In this document: positions 9,022-16,117 of the stretch, in pieces
How positions within the stretch are numbered: the stretch's first letter is position 1
Layout: each line of letters opens with the position of its first letter
From: Sulfurovum indicum
GTDB lineage: Bacteria; Campylobacterota; Campylobacteria; Campylobacterales; Sulfurovaceae
Assembly: GCF_014931715.1 (NCBI RefSeq)
Contig: NZ_CP063164.1
Location: forward strand, 868,001 to 932,000
Direction of reading: 5' to 3'
Length of the DNA stretch: 64,000 nucleotides
Notes under the pieces: generated by a model
The model's input: the letters and a program-made list of their open reading frames with translations, nothing else
Database searches by the model: none
What the model was told of the DNA's origin: nothing
Made by a program: the position numbers and the translations under genes

Positions 9022-10029
9022 ATGGTAAAAGTAGGTGTTGTGGGTGCCAGCGGATATACAGGGCTGGAACTGGTCAAGATGCTGACAAGTCATCCGGGAT
9101 TTGAATTGACCTATCTGGCGACCACACAGGGAGATACGCTTATAGAGTCACTGCATCCGTCACTGGAGGGTGTCATAACCATGCCTGTGGAAAAAGCAGA
9201 TGTGAATGGTGTGCTCAATGCATGTGACCTGGTCTTTCTTGCTCTGCCGCATAAAGCCTCTATGGGCTTTGCCAAAGGCCTGTTGGAAAATGGGCTGAAG
9301 GTAGTCGATCTCTCGGCAGACTATCGTTTGCAACTGGATACATATGAAGAGAACTATTGCCCACATGAAGACAAGGAGCATTTGGATGAAGCAGTCTACG
9401 CACTGATAGAGTATTACCGTGAAGAGCTTAAAGGTACTGATCTTGCAGCAGGCCCGGGTTGTTACCCAACGGCAACACTCCTGGGTATCCTACCCTTTAT
9501 CCCCTACCTGGATACTTCGGCACCGCTTTTTGTTGATGCCAAATCGGGTGTAAGCGGAGCGGGGAAGAAATTGAGCGAAACAACCCATTTTGTAACGGTC
9601 AATGACAATATCTTCGCCTACAATCCACTTAAACATCGCCATGCACCCGAAATTTCCGAGAAGATTGAAAAGGTACACGGTGTGAAGATGCATGTCAATT
9701 TCGTACCGCACCTTATTCCTGCCACTCGCGGGGAACTTGTCTCTGTCTATGCGACACTCAAGGCGGATATTGACCCGCTGATGGTGCTTAAAGAGCACTA
9801 TGCCAACGATCCGTTCATACGTATCCGTGACAAGCCTGTGGATATAAAGAGTACGGCAGGTACGCACTTTTGTGATATATATGCGGCAAAGAACGGTAAT
9901 GCCCTCTTTGTCAGTTCTGCCATAGACAATCTGCTTCGCGGTGCCAGTTCTCAGGCTCTTGCAGCAGCCAATCTTATGTGTGGGTATGAAGAGGGGATGG
10001 GAATTCCTGTGATCGCCTATGTCCCATAA
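9022..10029 (+). CDS. argC: N-acetyl-gamma-glutamyl-phosphate reductase
   Basis: Third step of arginine synthesis: NADPH reduction of N-acetylglutamyl phosphate to the semialdehyde. The 335 residues begin with the dinucleotide-binding VGVVGASGYTGLEL, and the catalytic Cys is in AAGPGCYPTATLLGI near residue 147. SGVSGAGKKLSE and HRHAPEI are also characteristic of the family. ATG 9022 follows AAGGAATGG. No other arg gene is in the window, so the pathway is dispersed, as is usual in this group. Confidence 0.97.
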   Translation: MVKVGVVGASGYTGLELVKMLTSHPGFELTYLATTQGDTLIESLHPSLEGVITMPVEKADVNGVLNACDLVFLALPHKASMGFAKGLLENGLKVVDLSADYRLQLDTYEENYCPHEDKEHLDEAVYALIEYYREELKGTDLAAGPGCYPTATLLGILPFIPYLDTSAPLFVDAKSGVSGAGKKLSETTHFVTVNDNIFAYNPLKHRHAPEISEKIEKVHGVKMHVNFVPHLIPATRGELVSVYATLKADIDPLMVLKEHYANDPFIRIRDKPVDIKSTAGTHFCDIYAAKNGNALFVSSAIDNLLRGASSQALAAANLMCGYEEGMGIPVIAYVP

Positions 10030-10051
10030 GTGATCAAGTGAGGAGTAAGGC

Positions 10052-10768
10052 ATGAGGAATAAAGAGTGCAGAGTCGTTATCAAAGAGGGAGCACTCTTTG
10101 TTGCCGATTCCCACTATCCGCATCATGGAGATGATTTTTTAACCCTGATTCAAAAGCTTGATGAAGGTGTACTTGAGGTACCGCAGCTTTTTCTGATGGG
10201 TGATAATTTTGATCTTCTCTTTGGCTACAATGATTATATTCAGACTTTCTCCTCTGAAGCTATTGCACTGCTGCAAAAGCTTTCCAAAAAGCTTGAGATC
10301 CACTACTTTGAAGGCAACCACGACTTTTGTCTGCAAGCGCTTTTCCCGAATATGACGGTTTACAGCAGGGAGGAACAGCCTGTCAGGTTCACTTTGGATA
10401 ACAAGGTAGCGGCCATATCCCACGGGGACAAGTATGTAACGGGATTTGGTTATGACCTCTATTGCAAACTGCTGCGCAGCAAAACCACACTGACTCTTCT
10501 GAAGCCGTGGGAAAAGAAGATCATTGACCATCGTATGGGAAAACTGGCACGAAAGAAGATCTGTCGTACATTTCATGGCTTTGAAAAAAGAGTTGATGCA
10601 ATACTTGAACATTATGAAGATGAAGATCTGGTGATAGAAGGGCATTTCCATCAGGCAAAGATATTTGGAAAGTATGTCTCTCTTCCTTCTTTGGCATGCC
10701 AGAAGGAAGTTGCCATGGCTGAAAATGGCAATATCGTTTTTAAAAAGGCAGATACTCTCTCTGCATGA
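10052..10768 (+). CDS. LpxH-like metallophosphoesterase
   Basis: Calcineurin-fold phosphoesterase of 238 residues, resembling UDP-2,3-diacylglucosamine hydrolase (lipid A synthesis). Metal-site blocks are complete: ADSHYPHHGDD (D-x-H), MGDNFDLLFG, FEGNHDFCL, SHGDKYV, and GHFHQAKIF near the end. Family LpxH normally has DLHL in the first block, so substrate is not certain. It follows argC by 22 bases (SD GAGGAGTAAGG) and its stop overlaps the yqaA start (ATGA). A lipid A role is an inference; a general phosphoesterase is the alternative. Confidence 0.8.
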   Translation: MRNKECRVVIKEGALFVADSHYPHHGDDFLTLIQKLDEGVLEVPQLFLMGDNFDLLFGYNDYIQTFSSEAIALLQKLSKKLEIHYFEGNHDFCLQALFPNMTVYSREEQPVRFTLDNKVAAISHGDKYVTGFGYDLYCKLLRSKTTLTLLKPWEKKIIDHRMGKLARKKICRTFHGFEKRVDAILEHYEDEDLVIEGHFHQAKIFGKYVSLPSLACQKEVAMAENGNIVFKKADTLSA

Positions 10769-11187
10769 TTTATCTTTCCCTTTTTTTCATTGCGTTTGCT
10801 TCTGCTACTCTGCTGCCGCTTGGCAGTGAAGCAGTTCTTCTTTACGATCTCTCTCTGGGCTACTCTGTTCTGCTGTTATGGAGTGTGGCAACACTGGGCA
10901 ATACACTTGGAGCGGTGGTCAACTATTGGCTTGGTCTCAAAGGAGAGGGGTTTCTTGAGAAAAAAGGATATCTCTCTTCTGTTAAAATGGAGAAGGCACA
11001 TCAGAGGTTTGAAAAGCAGGGCGGCTGGGTGCTGCTGCTTTCCTGGGTTCCTGTAATAGGTGATCCGTTAACTTTCATAGCCGGAGTACTGCGTTATGGG
11101 TTTAAAAAATTTTTACTGATCGTTGCTTTGGCAAAAGGAGTGAGATATCTGGTAGTGATCGGGGGATACTGCTGGGGAGTTTCGTAG
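10765..11187 (+). CDS. YqaA-type small DedA/VTT membrane protein
   Basis: Integral membrane protein of 140 residues with three to four helices. Family marks are the N-terminal FASATLLPLGSEAVLLY, TLGNTLGAVVNYWLG (the re-entrant G-N-xx-G region) and the charged-turn block SWVPVIGDPLTFIAGVLR, as in the YqaA subgroup of the VTT (DedA) superfamily, some members of which flip lipids or influence membrane potential. Start overlaps the phosphoesterase stop by 4 bases, so the two are translationally coupled. Confidence 0.8.
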   Translation: MIYLSLFFIAFASATLLPLGSEAVLLYDLSLGYSVLLLWSVATLGNTLGAVVNYWLGLKGEGFLEKKGYLSSVKMEKAHQRFEKQGGWVLLLSWVPVIGDPLTFIAGVLRYGFKKFLLIVALAKGVRYLVVIGGYCWGVS

Positions 11188-11209
11188 GTTGGCATCTGCC
11201 AAACCTACG
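11183..11209. terminator. Bulged hairpin between convergent genes
   Basis: CGTAGGTTGGCA, TC, TGCCAAACCTACG: a 12-bp stem with one bulged base at the end of yqaA, overlapping the stop region of the minus-strand DUF3817 gene; then CTTTTACCTTTT. Probably works in both directions. Confidence 0.55.
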
Positions 11210-11516
11210 CTTTTACCTTTTGCAGGGAAACAGCATATTTTGTTTTCAGAAGTTTATCTGTATAGAATGATCCGAACGGCAGCAGTGAGAGACCAAAGTA
11301 GAAAGCTGTCTCTTTCCATGAGAAGCCTTCCTCATTTTTGGCTTCAATTATCTGATAGATAAAGGCAAAGACAAGCAGACCATGGATCATACCGACGATC
11401 TTGGTAGCAACAGGGTAACCGAAACTGTACTTTAGCGGCATGGCGATAAAAAGCAGAACAAGGAAGGATATTCCTTCGATCTTATTAATAATACGGAATT
11501 TTTTTAATTCAGACAT
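11205..11516 (-). CDS. DUF3817 integral membrane protein
   Basis: 103-residue membrane protein matching DUF3817: an N-terminal amphipathic RIINKIEGISFLVLLFIAMPLKY, then GMIHGLLVFAFIYQI and a third hydrophobic stretch with SLLPFGSFYTDK. Function unknown. ATG 11516 follows TTAGGAGAAAAT, a strong SD. Monocistronic as far as seen, with its own -10 box upstream. Confidence 0.85.
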   Translation of the reverse strand: MSELKKFRIINKIEGISFLVLLFIAMPLKYSFGYPVATKIVGMIHGLLVFAFIYQIIEAKNEEGFSWKETAFYFGLSLLPFGSFYTDKLLKTKYAVSLQKVKA

Positions 11517-11541
11517 ATTTTCTCCTAATTAGATATGCGAA

Positions 11542-11547
11542 AGTATA
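11542..11547 (-). promoter_or_regulatory. -10 box of the DUF3817 gene
   Basis: TGCTATACTT on the minus strand, 26 bases before the ATG at 11516. Confidence 0.5.
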
Positions 11548-11695
11548 GCAGAAGAAGATTAACGGAGAATGAAGCTTTTGTAGATCAGAGAGAAAGTGTA
11601 TACGACAAACTGTTTCTCGTTCCGTATCTTCATTATATCAGATCGAAAGCAAGTTATTTGTTAGGTCAGTGAATGTAGAGTAGGGAGGTTATTTA

Positions 11696-11761
11696 ATGAA
11701 GAGAGGCTATAAAATAGTCATGGCACTTGGTGTATATGTTCCATACTGTTTGGAGATGTAA
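11696..11761 (+). CDS. Candidate 21-residue micropeptide
   Basis: Reads MKRGYKIVMALGVYVPYCLE then M and stop. The only support is a strong ribosome-binding site, AGGGAGG, 9 bases before ATG, in a region with no other use. The mix of basic start and hydrophobic middle would suit a small membrane peptide. It could equally be chance or a gene remnant. Confidence 0.25.
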   Translation: MKRGYKIVMALGVYVPYCLEM

Positions 11762-11835
11762 AACAAGGAATGAATATTGTAGCTACTTAATCATTACTTT
11801 TTAACACTAAAAGCGCCTAAAAATGTCTGCTATTT

Positions 11836-12801
11836 TTACTGCTTACTGTTTGTATTGACAAAAAAGAGTTCTTTTACTCCACAACTTTCACAAACTTTAT
11901 AAAAATGATTTTTATTTTTTTTTGTTCTTGGCTTGCATGAAGGTTTATTGCAGGTATGTTTGATCGGCATATTGCTGTCGCAGTTTAGGCATTTAAAATA
12001 ATAACCATATTTGCCATATCGTATTTCAAGACTTTGATTGTCACATTTTTTGCATCTATAAGTATGTGGTTTTAGTTTATCATAGTGTAATGCATCTTCA
12101 TTAATGCTATTGTTTTCTAAAGATATACTATTTTGTTTTGATACTTGAAGCGGCTTATTAAGTGTATGTTGTTCTTTTAAAAAGTATGCAATTTTTTGTT
12201 GTGTCCCGTGATATAGAATAATGTGCTTTGGAATTATTTCAGTGATAACATTTTTTTTACGTCGTGAAATCAACTCATTTATTTTGTCAGGAATAGCATC
12301 GGCTTTATGCACTTCAGGAAGATTTATGTCGTCACGTTCGATAATTCCATTATCAGAAATAGCGATCAATACATCAAAAAATAAATCGTCGTAGGTATGT
12401 TTGATTAACTTACTTATCAGTGTGTCTCTAAAAAGGTTTAAACCGTATTTATTGAGATATGACTTTAAAAATAGAGCTTGTCTTTTTGCTTGCTGAATAG
12501 GTGAGGGCATACCTTTTTCCTCATTCGCAAAAACACGTTTCCATTCTCCATATTTATTTACACTAACTTTTGTGCTCACACTCTTGGATTCTATGATAAT
12601 AAAACCACATTCATGTATAACAAAATGATCAATCGGTGCTACATCGTCATTATTAACTAATCGTAAATCGTTGATGATTAATACATTTTGTGAATTTTCA
12701 AAAGCTCTTTTTAGGTAGAAGCTCATTTGTTTTTCAGCAGAATATCCTGCTTGAATGAGTTTATCTTTTGAGTCTTTAGGATCGGTCGTTTTGATAATCA
12801 T
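11836..12801 (-). CDS. NERD-domain nuclease-related protein with zinc ribbons
   Basis: 321 residues. The N-terminal half is a NERD (nuclease-related) domain of the PD-(D/E)xK type: AGYSAEKQM (helix with Glu), APIDHFVIHECGFIIIESKS (D...E-x-K catalytic core) and PIQQAKRQA. The C-terminus has zinc-binding clusters: CKKCDNQSLEIRYGKYGYYF then CLNC, a CNKPSCKPR stretch and CESCG, like topoisomerase-type ribbons that bind DNA. ATG 12801 is preferred, with GAAGGG upstream; GTG 12828 is an alternative overlapping metF. The gene is clearly more AT-rich than its neighbours and lies 27 bases behind metF, so it may be transferred and read from the metF transcript. Biological role unknown; defence is only a possibility. 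Confidence 0.8.
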   Translation of the reverse strand: MIIKTTDPKDSKDKLIQAGYSAEKQMSFYLKRAFENSQNVLIINDLRLVNNDDVAPIDHFVIHECGFIIIESKSVSTKVSVNKYGEWKRVFANEEKGMPSPIQQAKRQALFLKSYLNKYGLNLFRDTLISKLIKHTYDDLFFDVLIAISDNGIIERDDINLPEVHKADAIPDKINELISRRKKNVITEIIPKHIILYHGTQQKIAYFLKEQHTLNKPLQVSKQNSISLENNSINEDALHYDKLKPHTYRCKKCDNQSLEIRYGKYGYYFKCLNCDSNMPIKHTCNKPSCKPRTKKNKNHFYKVCESCGVKELFFVNTNSKQ

Positions 12802-12827
12802 ATTCTGTCTTTTCCCTTCTATCAACA

Positions 12828-13769
12828 CTAATTATGAGAGGTGCTTAATTCTCCTATTAGGTCCGAACACAGATCAAAGCGGTTATGCGTCATCAGATGC
12901 ACTTTGCCATGCAGTTTCATCATCTCGTCAAAGATCGATTTAGAGAGTGCAAAGCCTATTTCCTGCTCTTTCTCTTCCCCGTCCATAGCTGCAAGATTCA
13001 TCTCGTCAATGATCCCTTTTGGTACGGAGATACCCGGTACTTTGTCATCGATAAAGTTCGCTGTCCTGGCACGGACGATGGGGAACTGTCCCAGAACAAG
13101 CTGTGCTTCTTTTGCAGTCTCCCTGATACTCATCTCTTTTGCCTCTTCAAAAAGTGCCAGAAGTTCTTTGGCATTCTCAAGATCATAAACAGGTTGGGTA
13201 ATGATGGCTCTTGCACCGTAATTCAGTTTTTTAAGCATTCTCTTTTGCAGTTTTTTCATATCTTTTGCATAGGAGTTGCTTACAGCAAAAGGGTAGATCG
13301 GTCTGGGTGCAGGGTTAAGCGGTTTGTTGGAGTAGTCTACACCGTTGTTAAGATGATAGATGATGCTCAAAAGCAGGGTAGAATCACGCTCGAGTACTCC
13401 TTTGACCTCAGGCTGGTCTGAGAGCTTTGCCGGGTCACCGGTAAGAGCGAGGATGCAGCGAAGATCAAAATCGTTGGCACCAAGCAGTGTGGATTGTAAA
13501 GAGAGTTTGTTCTTGTCTCTCATACTCATTGTAGCGATAACAGGTTTACCGAAAGTCTGCTGTACTTTTATGGCTGAGAGTACACCGCTCATTTTCAGTT
13601 TTGCCAGAGGATTGTCGGTACAGGAAAAGCCGCTGACTTTTTCATGCAGGTTGTGTTTTCTGATGTCTTCTATGATTCCGTCAAGTGATGCACCATGCGG
13701 GGGATTGATCTCTACAGTAATGAATTTTTTGGTCTTATTGCATAAAAAGTCGCAAAATGTTTCGAACAT
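12828..13769 (-). CDS. metF: 5,10-methylenetetrahydrofolate reductase
   Basis: Makes 5-methyl-THF for methionine synthesis with FAD as cofactor. The 313 residues show the TIM-barrel features TVEINPPHG (catalytic Glu on strand 1), ILALTGDPAK (flavin region), and the substrate-side GARAIITQPVYD. It differs from E. coli MetF in detail but is typical of the broader MTHFR family in Campylobacterota. Start ATG 13769 has only a weak purine-rich SD. It is preceded by an unusual leader (13770-13920), which could control it. Confidence 0.9.
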   Translation of the reverse strand: MFETFCDFLCNKTKKFITVEINPPHGASLDGIIEDIRKHNLHEKVSGFSCTDNPLAKLKMSGVLSAIKVQQTFGKPVIATMSMRDKNKLSLQSTLLGANDFDLRCILALTGDPAKLSDQPEVKGVLERDSTLLLSIIYHLNNGVDYSNKPLNPAPRPIYPFAVSNSYAKDMKKLQKRMLKKLNYGARAIITQPVYDLENAKELLALFEEAKEMSIRETAKEAQLVLGQFPIVRARTANFIDDKVPGISVPKGIIDEMNLAAMDGEEKEQEIGFALSKSIFDEMMKLHGKVHLMTHNRFDLCSDLIGELSTSHN

Positions 13770-13920
13770 TAGTTATACTCTTTCTCTTTTATTTGGACGC
13801 AAAACGGACTTGGTCCATTGTTGCTACGTTAATACCGGGTTGGTCCTCACTGTGTTGAGGAGATTGACACGCTTCAGCAGCAGGACTACACGACAGGTCG
13901 TGTTGATTTATTGTTTGTCA
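13770..13920 (-). promoter_or_regulatory. metF leader with competing stems and an open frame
   Basis: Upstream of metF on the minus strand lie three GUCC segments (plus-strand 13795, 13806, 13883) and two GGACC segments (13812, 13842) that can pair in alternative ways, plus stems CCUCA/UGAGG and ACACGA/UCGUGU. The same stretch is open for 42 codons (13789-13917) ending in SPQHSEDQPGINVATMDQV and a short tail, but without ATG, GTG or TTG near its beginning. It matches no riboswitch I know. Confidence 0.4.
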
Positions 13921-13955
13921 ATATGTAAAAATGCTTACTTTTTCAGTAATATTGC

Positions 13956-13961
13956 TATAAT
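13956..13961 (+). promoter_or_regulatory. -10 box of serB
   Basis: GCTATAATTC, 37 bases before the serB ATG; T-rich upstream, no -35. Confidence 0.6.
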
Positions 13962-13992
13962 TCTACCAAAATTATGCATAGAGGTATCTATA

Positions 13993-14616
13993 ATGGCTAA
14001 GTTGGCTGTATTTGATTTTGATTCGACACTGATGGATGGTGAAACCATCGACTTTCTGGCTGCACCTTTGGGGCTTGAAGAGCAGGTAGCTGCTATTACT
14101 GAACGCGCGATGACAGGTGAGTTGGACTTTTTTAAGTCACTGATCTCACGTGTGGCCCTTCTGGAGGGCTTGGAGAAAAGCAGGGTCGATAGCATCTGTG
14201 CCGACCTTCCTATGATGCCCGGAGCATTTGAAACAGTGGCAGGGCTTAAAGAACGCGGCTATACGGTCGTCTGCTTCTCCGGCGGTTTCCGCAATGCCAC
14301 CCAGCCTGCTTGTGAAAGATTGGGGGTTGATGCAGAGTTTTCAAATTTTCTGCATGATGAGAACGGTATTCTTACCGGGCGTGTCGGTGGCGAGATGATG
14401 TACTCAGATGCCAAAGGTGATATGATCGTACGTATACAGAAACTTTTGGGAGTAGATCGTAAAGACACCCTGGTGGTCGGTGACGGTGCCAACGATATAA
14501 GCATGTTCGCCCATGCCGATACCCGTATAGCATTCTGTGCCAAGCCTGTACTTAAAGAGGCGGCGACACACTGTGTGGATAAAAAAGACCTCAGAGAGAT
14601 ACTAAAGATCGTATAA
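13993..14616 (+). CDS. serB: Phosphoserine phosphatase
   Basis: HAD-family enzyme for the last step of serine synthesis. The 207 residues hold motif I VFDFDSTLMDGE (nucleophile DFD), motif II VVCFSGGF, the Lys before DAKGDM and motif III VVGDGANDISMFAHAD. The cap region EEQVAAITERAMTGELDF is characteristic of SerB, so a related HAD phosphatase is less likely. ATG 13993 was chosen for its upstream GAGG and the TATAAT promoter; the frame continues far upstream through metF antisense, which is not coding. It ends 6 bases from the convergent iron-sulfur gene. Confidence 0.93.
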   Translation: MAKLAVFDFDSTLMDGETIDFLAAPLGLEEQVAAITERAMTGELDFFKSLISRVALLEGLEKSRVDSICADLPMMPGAFETVAGLKERGYTVVCFSGGFRNATQPACERLGVDAEFSNFLHDENGILTGRVGGEMMYSDAKGDMIVRIQKLLGVDRKDTLVVGDGANDISMFAHADTRIAFCAKPVLKEAATHCVDKKDLREILKIV

Positions 14617-14622
14617 TTGTCG

Positions 14623-16092
14623 TTACCCTCCTGAACGGGTATGAAATTGATGTTTTGTAGCGGGTTGAAGGTCTTCAGCCTTCACCTTGTGTTGTATACT
14701 GTGTGAGTGATGCGGTTTTCTTCCGTAGGTATCCAGAATGTATTCCCGATAGATATTAACCGCGATAAAGAAGAAGATAAGCAGTGCGGCGAACGGATAT
14801 GCAAGCACTTTTCTAACCTTGGCAGCATTGATAAATTGCATACGATGATACAAAATATAAAGTGCCCAGACTACGGCGATCCATCTAAAGAGGTGCAATA
14901 CCTCAAGCCATTTATTCCCATGTTTTACAAACGGTTCTACATCGACCTGCATACCGAAACCCCATGCAAATCCTTCGATGATACGGGCACTATTACCTGT
15001 GAGAAAGAACTCCCACGCATGTGCCATGGATGCCAGTAGGAATAACGGTGCGAAAGCGTACCCTAAGGTGTAAAAGACTGTGCTGAACTTCTGTTTCATG
15101 ATGACAGATGCAAGGAACATCCCCAAAACGGCAAAGAAAACAGAAAAGATGACAGCATAGACAAACGCAAAAAGACCTACAGCATCGATACTGCCAAAAT
15201 CGATGTACTGCTTGGCAAAGGTTGCTGTTTTTGCCCAGAGCATCTCATCTGCCACATTACTTCGTCCCAGACCATGGTGAAATGCCATGCTTATAGGAAT
15301 AGCGGCAAGGATCAGGATAAAGACCCATACTTCTGCTTTGATGACCTTGAATTTCTGGTAGATGGCATAACCGGGTTTAAGCACTTTGAATTTGAGAGCG
15401 GCACAACTGTCCGTACAATCCATACAGAGTGTACAGTCTGACATGCTTTTCTTTTTTTTGAAATTGAAAGGGCTCAATCCGTAAGGACAGCTTTTCGCAC
15501 AGTCGAATGTCTTACAGTCACTACAGGCAGTATCGTAAGAACCGAACCATGTTGCAGAGAGTTTGCCGTATCCGCGCAGTGCGGTACCGATAGGACAGAT
15601 GTAGGTACAGTAGGACATCTCTCTGAAAAGAAAGTAGAAAACAAAGGCAACGAGTGTCATGATGGCAAAGAGCATTGCCGAACCGTAAGGTGTACGGTAG
15701 AGAGAAGGGAACATATAGTAGACACCCCACCATCCAAAAACCAAAAGTGCTACACCGATGAAGCGGTTCTGCAGCCATTTTGGCATTTTATGTTTCAGAC
15801 CGATCTTTGTAATGTATTTTCCTAGGAAACCGTGAGGACAGATACCGCAGAAGATCCTTCCAAACAGCGGCAGGGTTGTTACGATGAAAAAAGGCCAGAA
15901 TAATCCCCAAAAGAGTGCATGTGTAAACGTGTTCTTCTTTCCGGGTTCACTGAAGCCGAGGTAGATGGCATAAAAAAAGAGTGCTGCCACCGTAATACGT
16001 ACAGCAAATACGAACTGTTTATTCGTAAAAATGAAACGAAAGAGACGGTAACGAAATAAATCGTTAACGGCTCTATGATGTTCTGTTACCAT
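14623..16092 (-). CDS. Membrane 4Fe-4S protein (NapH/CcoG-like)
   Basis: 489-residue polytopic membrane protein with cytoplasmic-type ferredoxin clusters: CGICPHG and CTYICPIG at helix ends (NapH/NosR-like), then CSDCKTFDCAKSCP and CTLCMDCTDSC, enough for two 4Fe-4S clusters near residues 185-230. At least eight hydrophobic segments, with a long helical C-terminal half unlike NapH. The tail is His-rich (KPHHSHSIQH). It follows the TonB-dependent receptor by 25 bases on the same strand, so the two probably form an operon; an electron-transfer role in reducing an imported metal complex is inferred. Confidence 0.8.
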   Translation of the reverse strand: MVTEHHRAVNDLFRYRLFRFIFTNKQFVFAVRITVAALFFYAIYLGFSEPGKKNTFTHALFWGLFWPFFIVTTLPLFGRIFCGICPHGFLGKYITKIGLKHKMPKWLQNRFIGVALLVFGWWGVYYMFPSLYRTPYGSAMLFAIMTLVAFVFYFLFREMSYCTYICPIGTALRGYGKLSATWFGSYDTACSDCKTFDCAKSCPYGLSPFNFKKKKSMSDCTLCMDCTDSCAALKFKVLKPGYAIYQKFKVIKAEVWVFILILAAIPISMAFHHGLGRSNVADEMLWAKTATFAKQYIDFGSIDAVGLFAFVYAVIFSVFFAVLGMFLASVIMKQKFSTVFYTLGYAFAPLFLLASMAHAWEFFLTGNSARIIEGFAWGFGMQVDVEPFVKHGNKWLEVLHLFRWIAVVWALYILYHRMQFINAAKVRKVLAYPFAALLIFFFIAVNIYREYILDTYGRKPHHSHSIQHKVKAEDLQPATKHQFHTRSGG

Positions 16093-16117
16093 GATGATCC
16101 TTTATGTTTTCGTAATC

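Larger units (their letters stand above)
11517..11835. other. AT-rich spacer between DUF3817 and NERD genes
   Basis: 319 bases without a long gene. It holds the DUF3817 promoter, one candidate 21-codon frame (11696-11761) with a good SD, and otherwise low-complexity AT-rich sequence; nothing else recognised. Confidence 0.6.

Noticed and set aside
13360-13992. Long N-terminal extension of serB
   Set aside because: It would read through metF antisense; SerB family starts at MAKLAVFDFDST, with SD and TATAAT directly upstream.
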